This document shows, piece after piece, positions 35,831 to 45,548 of a DNA stretch of 64,000 nt. How positions within the stretch are numbered: position 1 is the first letter of the stretch; each line of letters begins with the position of its first letter. The DNA lies in NCBI GenBank assembly GCA_002786025.1, contig NHNW01000047.1:62001-126000 (forward strand), written 5' to 3'. The notes beneath the pieces are model-generated. The model was not told the origin of the DNA. It made no database searches and saw only the letters and a list, made by a program, of their open reading frames with translations. The stretch is from Zasmidium citrigriseum (Eukaryota > Ascomycota > Dothideomycetes > Mycosphaerellales > Mycosphaerellaceae). Position numbers and translations under genes: made by a program.

Positions 35831-35959
35831 TACTAGAAGCTTCCGTTCTTTAAGAAGGAGACGACGACGACGACGACTACGACGCCGCTAGCTCTAACTA
35901 TCGAAGATACGGGAAAAGTATAGACTATTACCTAAGCGTAGTAGCTAATAGTTACTCGG

Positions 35960-38900
35960 GCGTATTAATACGGAACGTATATGCCTTATCTCTCTCTATA
36001 GAATAAGACCGTAAAGCCCCTAATATCGACGAATACTTCGTTATCGATAGTCTAGCTAACGGTAACAATATAAGTATATTCCTTAATAATAGCTATACTA
36101 TTTCCTATATTAACACACCCTATATGTACGTAAACAACTTTAAACTATTCCCTCTTAAAGAACCTCTACCTCTTAGACTAGCCGACCTTTCTACCGCTAG
36201 AAAGTCTATTACGTATATAATAGACGTAGATCTTATTATCGACGGCTACTACGAACGTATTAGGTACTTCGTAATAGACCTTAGCTACGACGTTACGTTA
36301 GGTCGTAACTAGTACCGCCGATATTAATCTTTAAAAGACTAGGCTTAAAGCTATCTTACCTTTAGTTACTAAGGGTACTACGGGTATTCCCTCTATAAAG
36401 ATATCTCGGTACGAGTAGTTACTAGCGCCTCCCCGCTACCCTTTGCTTAACGCTATACCGCTAACTAGCTATCGACTCGAGTACCTCTAATAGAGGAGGC
36501 TAGACTCGAGGAGGTAGGAGCCTAGGCCTTTAGTATATTCGCTCTCTAGCTAGGCGTAGATATCTTCGTCTACTACGTTAAAGCTCCGTTACCTCTACTA
36601 CTAACTATCCCCTTATAATCTATAGATGTAGCGTATACTTACGCTCTTTACCTAGACGATATCGCTAAGTTTATAAAAGGAAAAGACCTTAGCAAAGACG
36701 TACTATCGAAGCTTCCGAAAGAATATTACGACTAGGTAGATATCTAGTCTAGAAAGGATACTAGTAAGCTCCCTCCTTATCGCCTAATAGACTATAAGAT
36801 CGACCTACGAGATAGTAAGACACTACCTTATTTAAAATTAAGGCCGATAAGCGCTATCGAGAACGAAGTTATTAAGAAGTAGACCGACGATTAACTCGCT
36901 ACTAGTAGTATTAGGCCGAGTACCTCTCTAGTATTAGCGTAAGTACTCGTTATCCGAAAGCTAGGCGGAGGCCTATAAGTATACTAGGATTTCCGCGCTC
37001 TTAACGAACTTACTATTAAAAGCCGCTACCCTATTCCTTTAATATAAGACACGTTAAATCGTATCGCTAGTAAGAAGTAGTATACTAAATTAGACGTTAT
37101 TACGGCCTTTAACCGTATTAGAATCGCGGAGGGTAACGAATAGAAGACGGCTTTCTCTACTCGTTACGGTTAGTTTAAGTACTTAGTTATACCCTTTAGA
37201 CTTTATAACGCTCCTAGGACTTTCTAGTCCTATATTAACGACTCCCTACGCGAGTACCTAGACGACTTCGTCTCGGCCTATCTCGACGACCTCCTTATCT
37301 TTAGTAATAGCTATAAAGAGTATATTATCTATATATAGAAGGTGCTCGATAAGTTACGCGCTACTAGTTTATAACTCGACATCGATAAGTACGAGTTCTA
37401 TGTCTACGAAACTAAATACCTCGGCCTTATTATTACTATAGAAGGTATCTAGATAGACCTAGTTAAAGTTACCGCTATTAAGGAATAGTAGACTCTATAG
37501 ATAGTTAAAGAAGTACTTGCTTTCCTCGGCTTCGTAAACTTCTACCGCCGCTTCGTTAGAGGGTTCTCTCGTATAGTATTACTACTTACCTAGCTTACTC
37601 GTAAGACCGATAACGGTAAACTAGTCCGCTAGTACTAGACCTCTACCTACGTATAGGCTTTTAATTAGCTTAAAGAAGCTTTCTCTAACGATATAGTACT
37701 AGCCTACTTCGTGCCTAGCCGTAAGACAATTCTCGAAACCGACGTATCCGATTTCGTTATAGTAGTAGTACTCTCTTAACGCGATAACGACGGCCTACTC
37801 CGACTAGTAGTATATATATTAAAGAAGATGTCTCCCTAAGAGTATAACTACGATATCTACGATAAGGAGCTCCTTACTATTATATAAGCGTTCGAGGAAT
37901 AGAGACTAGAGCTAATAGCCTATTATTATAACGCCGACGCTACCGACTTTAAGTAGATATACGACGATAACGGTTAGCTAGTAATAGTATACTTAGATTA
38001 TAAGAACCTAGAGTATTTTATAACTAGTAAGTAACTTAATCGCTAGTAGGCTCGATAGGCCGAGTTCCTTTTATAGTTTTACTTTAAGGTAATCTACTAG
38101 CTAGGCGTATAAGGTACTAAACCGAACGCCCTTACGAGAAGACCCTAAGACAAGCTAGTCGCTAGTAACCCTCGTCTTACTTAGTAGAACTAGACCCTAC
38201 TTCTACTAAACCGTATTCTTAACCTTAGCTCTAGCTTCCTTAAGCTATCCTCCGATATAGCGCTACTATCTAATATTAAAGCTACCTACTTCGATACCTC
38301 CGTCCTAGAAGCTATTAATTAGATCTAGAACGGCTAACTAGCGAAACTACTACGAGAAAACAAAGTTAACGATCGCGGAGCGTAAGTCGTTAACGGTATT
38401 ATCTATATTAAGAATCGATATAGCCTATATACGATATACGTACCCCTAGACGAAAACCTTTAGCGAAAGATAGCTAAGGCTTACTACGAGTTACTATTAT
38501 ACGGTTATGCTAGGCGAGCGAAGACACTAGATATAATATAACGCGACTTCCTATAGTCTAGGCTCTTATAGACTACGCGATAGGTAGTTCGTATATACTA
38601 TAACTACCTCTCGAATAAGCCGTCTAACGATATTAAGACGGCCCTACTCTAATTACTACTAGTACCCTTCTAACTCTAGGACGACATTACTATAGACTTC
38701 GTTATTAAGCTCCCGCCTAGTAAGGCGTCTATTAATAGCTATACCTATCGTAACATACTTACTATTATAGATAGAATAGGTAAGGGCGCTAAGCTTCTCG
38801 GTATTTAGTCTATAAACGCCGAGTACGTAGCCTACGTATTCGTAGATTGCTACTATCGATACTATAGCCTACCGCTTAATATCGTTACTAATCGCGGCAC

Positions 38901-39800
38901 CTAGTAGATCTCGGTATTCTAGACTAGATTATATTAACTCCTAGGTATCGACTATCGCCTATTAATAGCCTTCTACCTATAGACTAACGGGTAATCCGAA
39001 AACACTAATAAAGAAATAGAACGCTATCTACGGGTATACGTCGGTTATATATAAAACGACTAGATAGATTAGCTTCCGCTCTATTAAGTCGCTCGTAATA
39101 ACTATATCTAGGAATCTACTAGCATTTTACCTATTTTTACTAAGACTATAAGGAACTTACGTACTAAAGTTAATATACTACCGCTATAATTACTCCTAAT
39201 ACCCTAACGTTTATCCTCTATAGCGGCTAATAAGTTTGCTAGACGTATAAAGGATATCTAGTAGTTCCTCCGCCTATAACTCTAGCTAGCGTAGTAGACG
39301 TAAGCCGACTATACTAACGCTTATAGAGCCGTTCCTCTATTATATCGTACTAGTAATCGAGTATATATTAGTACCCGTAACTAGTCTACTATACGACCCT
39401 CTAAGAAACTCGATATTAAATAGTACGGGCTAGTCGCTATTATAAGAGTTCTTAATAGCGTATACGAAGTCGACCTTAACCTAGCCTCGGTTAGTATCTA
39501 TAATATCTTTAACGCCGATTACTTACGCCCCTATCTACCTAGCGTTAACGAAGGTATATAGCCCCTACTAATCGAGGTTACTAACGAGTCTAGCGGCTAT
39601 ATCGAAGATTATTAGTACGTTAAAAGCATCTTAGACTTACGGAAGAGAGGGAAGGGCGTATAATACCTTATTAAGTAGAGAGGATATCTAGATAGTTAGG
39701 CGACTTAGGAGCCCGCTTAGCGAGTGTTTAAGGATACGCTAGAGGTAGTAGTAGACTTCTACTTCGACTATCTAAAGAAGCCTATTAATACTAACTTCCG
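35960..39800 (+). pseudogene. Chromovirus 2 pol remnant: protease, RT, RNase H, integrase, chromodomain
   Basis: The protease part at 36124-36312 is the longest surviving open frame of the element (62 codons, ending ...YDVTLGRN). Reverse transcriptase follows: DFRALNELTIKSRYPIPL near 36990 and the catalytic box AYLDD at 37279-37290, intact because its Asp codons follow C. RNase H lies near 37740-38100. Integrase has TIIDRIGKGAKLLGI near 38765; its second Asp reads Asn (IVTNRG, 38890-38892). A chromodomain-like tail is seen near 39600-39740. Many TAG/TAA stops show that no polyprotein can be made. Confidence 0.88.
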
Positions 39801-40193
39801 CCCGCTACCTAGGTAGAAGCCTTATAAGACTCTCGAGACCTATAACGCTATCGCGCTAGTAGCTACTACTACTAGTACTTTCTACGGAGTAGTAGCTACT
39901 AGCTAGTACCTAGGTAAGCTAGTACTAGCTAGCGCGTAGTTAATAGCTCTATAGACTCTTAGTACTATCCGCTCTACCTCTAGTAGTTCCTTAGATACTC
40001 TAATATAGGCTAACGTTACTAACCCGCTAGTATAGTAGGACCTAGCGCCCGTGTCGCTAATAAGCGACGTGGACGGTAATAACGCCGCTATTAATAATTA
40101 AGATAATAACTTACTTTTTACTCGAGTAATACTTACTACTTAAGGTTATAGCGTACGACTATAGAGGACTATACCGCCTAGAGGGGGGGGTAG

Positions 40194-40377
40194 TATAACG
40201 GGCCTAGCTTAGACTTTACGTAAGTAATACGCTATTACGTAACTAGCGGCTCGGCCCGCGCCGTATAGTCGGCTTAGTACCTACTTTCCTATAACTACCT
40301 CGGCTTCCTAGCTACCTCTTAAATAGTCCGTCGAATATTTAACTATTACGCCTATACCCTATTATTAGCCCCTTATA
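40194..40377. repeat. 3' LTR of chromovirus 2 (184 bp)
   Basis: Aligned without gaps to 33605-33788 and followed by the duplication ACTCC (40378-40382). Confidence 0.92.
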
Positions 40378-40382
40378 ACTCC

Positions 40383-40822
40383 CTATTCTTCTATATCTAT
40401 CTTATACTATATTTAAAGTATTTAAACTATAGTATCTTATATATCTTAAGTAGTAGAGGCGAAGAGGTCGCTCTCTAATTTAGCTTTCGTAGGTACTTTA
40501 CTACGAGTAGTAGTAGATTTAGTAATAGTAGGCTTAGATAGGCGAGTTAGCTTTATAAGGTAGTCTTCGTCGCTAGAGGCTAGACTATACGTATTATTAG
40601 TTTTAAGGACAATTTTAATATCCTACTTTTAAGCTAGGTAATAGGTCTAGTTATTAAGGATCGTAACTTTAATACTATAGAGAGTAACGTAAGTCTCTAA
40701 GGTAGTTACTATAGCGATCGATAACTAAGCGATAGCGGGAACCTTTACTAAGGCTTATCTAATACGGTTCTTCGTAAGAGTAGTTTAAACTTTCTTCCTA
40801 AAAAGTAGTAAGACTATAAATT
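40383..40822 (-). pseudogene. Copia 5' part (leader and gag start) of the outer element
   Basis: This 440-bp fragment lies between chromovirus 2 and the right LTR. On the minus strand it would hold the primer-binding site, leader and N-terminal gag. RIP has removed start codons, and I could not identify a primer-binding site with confidence. Confidence 0.55.
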
Positions 40823-40981
40823 AGTTAAAAAGGCACCCCTAAGATAGGAAAACCTAAATTAGTTGAATTAATAATAATCTAACTATTAAAGTTCAGTCTA
40901 CCTATATCTCTTGTCAGACAAAGAGAGGTAGCTGCATGTCCCTTATTTGCCTACTCCTGACTCAGGCAATCAGAAACAACT
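40823..40981. repeat. Right LTR of the outer copia element (159 bp)
   Basis: It mirrors the left LTR: here the first ~50 bp carry the RIP changes and the last ~90 bp, next to genomic DNA, are unmutated. The CTCTC duplication follows at 40982-40986. Confidence 0.9.
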
Positions 40982-40986
40982 CTCTC

Positions 40987-41410
40987 TCGGTGCGGCGAAG
41001 GCACGGAACATCATGTGGTTGGTCGGGATGGGGATGGGGATGAAATGGAGAACGGCGAGTTGGAGGATCGGCAGGCCCGGGCGCGGATGCGGCTACGTGG
41101 GCGATGTGCGCCTGCCATGCACAGGTGCAGCGCTCGTGCAGAGAAGGACGCAAAGGCAGGGAGAGAGTTGACGAACGATCCATGCGGCGGCGGGCAGCAG
41201 GCTGTCTATAACATGGGCCCTCCAGCACCGCGCGACGTCCTGCTCTGATTTGATCTGGTCCCTCCCACCCTCCCACCGCCGTCCTCCTCCCCACCGCGCC
41301 TGCCCCGACTCATACTCCCAGCGCCGCCCATCAATGATGCCTGGATGTCCCATCGCGCTTCCGTGACGTCGCAGTTGGTGGTGCAGCCTCTGATCCTGGG
41401 CTCGTCTTCC
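40987..41410. promoter_or_regulatory. Upstream region of the RGS-LOV gene
   Basis: Base composition returns to normal at once after the right LTR. The stretch from about 41250 to 41340 is CT-rich on the plus strand (CCCTCCCACCCTCCCACC), as usual before fungal start codons, and is the likely promoter or leader of the photoreceptor gene. The retrotransposon edge lies only about 430 bp from the first possible start codon. Confidence 0.4.
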
Positions 41411-44407
41411 ATGTCGAGACAAGACAGCGGCTCCTCCAAGCGCGACTCTGGCATAGGCCTCGGAACCCTGGTGCAGCGAATATCCTTGAAGCGTTCAGCG
41501 CGCCCCGTCTCTGAATCGGACATGGCACCTGTATATCGCCTGGTACGTCATCTCTGCTTCGTTGTCGCATCGACGTCCTCCCCGAAGCCCTCGCTGCCAA
41601 CGACTGTTTTTAATCTATTATACACTGTCGCTTGGGACCGAGTCCTGCGCTTGCCGTCACCCTCCCGTCTCTCAGCGTCATCACAGCCAGTGCAGTTAGC
41701 CTTTGCGCTTTAGCTCGCCCGTTCCGCCAGCTCGCAGAGCTCATCAATGCTCTGTACCTGCGCCGCCCCTGGCCTGCTCTCCACCTCCCCTTATTGATTT
41801 TGATTGCTCTTGCATACTGCTCCCGCCCCAATTGCTTCAATGGGGCCCCGCGAATTGCGCTTCAAGGCGTTCAGCTCCGCTTACGATTTCTTGGGTGTGC
41901 AGTATCCCCACCAGTCCTCGAACGGGCGCCGCGAACTGCGTGCCATGGAGAAGGATTCGGTCAGCTCTCCGCGTCCGGGAACGAGCACTTCGAGCAGTCG
42001 CGACCGCAGCCGCAGCAAGGTCAACAGCGTTGATACCGCCATCCACGTCCCAACTGGTCACTCGTCCGACGGATACGATTATCAGAATGAGGACTTCCAG
42101 AAACGTTACAGTGCGCGCAGAACCGCGACGCAATCGGAAGGCACGATTCCTCAGAGGAAGAACAGCAAGAGCCCACATCCACCCACTTCGCCCGACTTTG
42201 CCGATATGGACGATGGTTCGGGCCAAACAGCTACCCCGGCCGACTTGACCAAGCGCGGCATTCACATCCCTACCAGGACTAGGTACGCCTCCGCTTTACT
42301 TTAGATACTCCATTCAGCGCCAGCGTTGATACTGACCGCCTCTTAGCAGCAGTGGCAAGCAAAAGCCTACACCGCAGCCATTCCCACCTCCTCCACCCAG
42401 GTCGCCTGCTGCTCAAGATACCTTGAACTCCTCCCCTCCTTCACCAGAGACAACCGATGACAATGCGTACGATCCCGGGGCACGTAGCAGCGCTGGATCT
42501 GTATTCTCGCAAGAGACCGCTGCGACTTCCGTCCACACCTTGCCTCCACTTCAGACAAAAGGCCCTGACAATGGAGATGCTCAATATTTGGAGCCTGTAA
42601 TCGAGGACGATCCAAGATCGTGGGACCTGGTGGCTCCTCCTCAAGACGACCAAGAAATAGGCATGTACGCGTTGGAGAAGCGCGCTGAACAGATGTTCAG
42701 TGCAAGTCATCTGCGGACAATCTTCGAAGACCCGAAGCTGTTGCTCAAATTCACTGGCTTTCTGAACTCCCATCGACCAAAGAGCATTCCCATTCTGATC
42801 TACTACCTCGATGCACTCAAAGCATTGCGCGCCATCAACTACGCAAATGCGATTGCAGAGGCACTCGAACCGATCAAAGGACAAGGCTTCACGGACGAAG
42901 TCGCGAAGCCTACCCACAACGCCATGCTTGAGGAGAAAGCGAATCGCGCGTTCGAGCAGCTGGTACAAGAGGATCTACCAGCCTATGTCGCTCACGTCTG
43001 GATCCAAGTTGTGAGCGTGAGCATTCAAAGACGAATCACCGGAACATTGGCGCCTCATCTGCGAGAGGCCAGTGAAGGTCTGGCTGAAGTCTTTTGCTTG
43101 ACGGATCCGAGCAGGACGGACAATCCAATCGTTTTTGCATCCGAAGAGTTTACGAGAACCACCCAATACGGCATGAACTATATCATTGGTCGCAACTGCC
43201 GTTTCTTGCAGGGACCCAGGACAAGCCCACACTCCGTCCGACGAATGGCGATAGCTTGCACGGAAGGCAAGGAGCATACCGAAGTGTTTGTCAACTACCG
43301 CCGAGATGGCAGCCCATTCATGAATCTGCTTATGATCGCACCGCTCATGGACAGCCGGGGAAATATAAGGTATTTCATCGGCGCCCAGGTGGACGTTTCT
43401 GGCTTGATCAAAGACTGCAACGAAATGGAGGGACTTCTAAGGCTACTCGAGAAAGAGCAGGAAGCTGAAGCCGCTGAGGATGAGGATGACCCAAACCGCA
43501 AGGATGAGTTTCAAGAGCTGAGTGAAATGTTCAACGGTGCAGAGCTGGATACTGTGCGCAAGTATGGCGGACGCATGCACAAGGAGTACGTGGACGACAG
43601 CGATCGTGAGAGCCTTCACGGCAGACCACGTCTGCTCTTGAAAGATCCAAGCCAAGAGATTCTGGACAAGGAGAAGAGAAGCATGTCTGAAAGTGCTGCG
43701 TCCACGGTGAAAGAGCGACTCAACGGCAAACTGGAGGGCGTTTACCAACACGTAAGTCTAACATTGCAAGATGGCTTCCGGCTCAGCTAACAGTTCATTA
43801 GTATCTCCTCATCCGTCCAGCACCATCCCTGCGCATCCTGTTCACATCGCCTTCGCTACGAGTTCCTGGAATCCTTCAATCGCCGTTTCTCAATCGTATT
43901 GGAGGCAGCAGCCGCGTTCGAGCTGATCTAGGAGCAGCACTCGCTGAAGGTCGCGGTGTCACCGCTAAGATCAGATGGTTGACTCGCCCTGACGAAGATG
44001 GTGAAGGCGAAGGTCGCCCGCGCTGGATTCACTGCACTCCACTCTTGGGCCACTCGGGCGCCGTCGGAGTCTGGATGATCGTTCTGGTCGATGATGATGT
44101 CTCGATCACTGGGGTATCCTCGGGTAGGCGCTTTAGGCAAGCGCCTCCTGTCTCCAATAACATCGGTGGCAAAGAGTGGGACACATCACGCTCCAGGGAG
44201 AGGAAGCACCTCAACACATACGATAAGGAGAATGAGCGGAGAGGCGCGAAGCAGCCCGATTACTTCCATCGCCCAACCAGCCGCCAGAACACTCATGGCC
44301 GGAGTGAGGTCTCCAGCCCGATGCCCGGTCGCAGTCCTGCTCGTCCTCACGCCGAGCATTTCCCCAGCGCCAACGCAAGCGAGTTCTCATTCAACCTCAA
44401 GGGCTAA
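41411..44407 (+). CDS. RGS-LOV blue-light photoreceptor (BcLOV4-type)
   Basis: The core model is firm: exon to 42282, intron 42283-42346, exon 42347-43751, intron 43752-43801, last exon 43802-44407. It encodes a disordered N-terminus, an RGS domain (MYALEKRAEQMFSASHL to about AYVAHVWIQ, coded near 42660-43010) and a LOV domain with GRNCRFLQG; the photo-adduct Cys codon is 43197-43199. LOV ends with FIGAQVDVSG, containing the expected Gln. A conserved C-terminal domain follows (LRVPGILQSPFLNRIGG). Such proteins bind flavin and, in Botrytis BcLOV4, move to anionic membranes in blue light; a G-protein role is inferred from RGS. The 5' end is uncertain: ATG 41945 (782 aa) is safest, ATG 41840 is possible, and an upstream exon 41411-41542 (MSRQDSGSSKRDSGIG) spliced to 41915 gives 836 aa. 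Confidence 0.88.
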
Positions 44408-44734
44408 TTGAGGCTTTTCACATTCGACGCAGTTTGATCGACGCACCCACCTAAAGCGAGGCGTTACATTGGCGGAAGGTGTTCTGGCTTTCTCTTTGTT
44501 TTGACTCTCAGATACCCGTGGCATTGGCCAAGACTTTTCGCTCTGGTCAGATGTCGGCATTCGTTCACTCGCTCTGGAGGATATCTACTACTATTTGCGG
44601 GCGTTTCGTGCCGAGAGGGCAAGACTCCCTTGTCGGAGAGGAAACTTGGTATCTTGAGACCATGGTCTTGTATGTAGACCATCTAATACAATGAACGACG
44701 ACTGATCTGCACTAAGCATCTCTCTTCTCGGCTT
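44408..44734. other. Convergent 3' flanks of the RGS-LOV and SDR genes
   Basis: Two genes end here from opposite strands. No additional coding signal is seen. Confidence 0.4.
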
Positions 44735-45548
44735 CTACCACTGGTAATATCCTCTCTCGAAGTTCTCGAAATGCAACCACTGGCGATGGAGATCCTTCGA
44801 CTCTGCCTCAACGGCCATGGGAATCACCCTTGCTCCGTCTTTGGGCTCTTTACTGCCGGTGAACCCATTGAGATTCGTCTTGTTATGCCCTGGGTCCAGC
44901 GCACAAACCGTAAAGCCCTCCGGCTCGAGCAGCGAAGCGAAAGACAAGACGGACATGTTCAATGCGGCTTTGCTGGCGCGATAGACGGGGAACATGTGTG
45001 CCGGGAAGGGGAATTCTGGATCCGTCGCTATGACTGTGGAAGCCAGGCCCGAGGAGACGTACATTATCCTCTTGCCGCCTTTGTCTTGATCTGATTTGCG
45101 AAGTAAGGGAAGGAAAGTTTCGGTGCAGACGACGGGTCCGAAGGCGTTTGTGTTGAAGGATTCTTGGTATTGGGCTCGAGTTGGAATGTTTGGGGTGTTT
45201 TCACCCAGAGCGGCGTTCAAGATCAGCTATTGAGCATGTCAGTAGCTGATGGAGGAGGTGGTGTCAAGGACGTACGATGTCTAGTCGGCCGTACTTCTGT
45301 TCGACGGTTTTGGCAGCTGTGTAGATTGACTCGTCGGAGGTCAGGTCGATTTGGACGGGGACGAGATCTTCTGGATCGACGGTGGCCGTCTTGTCGTTGA
45401 GGATGTCTTGGACGGCCTTCTGGCCTTTTGTGAGGTCTCTGCTTCCGAGGAGGACGATGTATTTGCCTGTGGCAGCCAGTTGGTGAGCGGCGTGGAAGCC
45501 GATTCCTTGGTTGGCTCCGACGATGAGGATGATGAGTTTTTCTGCCAT
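44735..45548 (-). CDS. Short-chain dehydrogenase/reductase (classical SDR)
   Basis: Two exons, 45276-45548 and 44735-45226, with a 49-nt intron (GTACGT...AATAG, phase 0); 254 aa. The N-terminus LIILIVGANQGIGFHAA is the SDR cofactor loop, with Val in place of the usual Thr. A basic residue pair SRD after the second strand suggests NADPH. LILNAALGE corresponds to the NNAG motif, YVSSGLAS carries the catalytic Ser and YRASKAAL the Tyr-x3-Lys pair. ALDPGHNKTNL is the usual post-catalytic PG loop. The natural substrate cannot be told from sequence; many fungal relatives are carbonyl reductases of the cytosol. The frame across the intron joins GRLDI to LILNAA cleanly. Confidence 0.9.

Larger units (their letters stand above)
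33605..40377 (+). mobile_element. Ty3/gypsy chromovirus 2, full length, nested in the copia element
   Basis: The 6,773-bp element has two 184-bp LTRs starting TATAACGGG and ending CCCCTTACA (left) or CCCCTTATA (right), and a duplication ACTCC at 33600-33604 and 40378-40382. A purine tract with a G run ends at 40190, directly before the 3' LTR. Gene order is gag, protease, RT, RNase H, integrase, chromodomain, all on the plus strand. Its pol differs clearly from chromovirus 1, so the two are separate families that inserted independently about 860 bp of copia sequence apart. Confidence 0.93.
19266..40981 (-). mobile_element. Outer Ty1/copia LTR retrotransposon carrying two nested gypsy elements, heavily RIP-mutated
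   Basis: A 21,716-bp block is bounded by 159-bp direct LTRs and a CTCTC duplication. Subtracting the two inserts leaves an original element of about 7.1 kb, now split into 19425-24937, 32741-33604 and 40383-40822. Reading on the minus strand gives copia order: gag near the right end, then protease, integrase, reverse transcriptase and RNase H at the left. Recognised marks are the pre-integrase stretch RKLRHLSLGEIRKL near 23700, the RT box at 20408-20419 and an RNase H tail with STIEVEYI near 19770. The entire interior has lost almost all CpA and TpG, so every frame is broken by TAG or TAA. It cannot make protein. High-copy homologues elsewhere in the genome are expected but not shown here. 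Confidence 0.9.

Noticed and set aside
19270..40979. TG...CA borders for the outer copia LTR
   Set aside because: Using TG...CA ends leaves no target-site duplication, whereas AGTTG...CAACT gives a perfect CTCTC duplication and a 5-bp inverted repeat.
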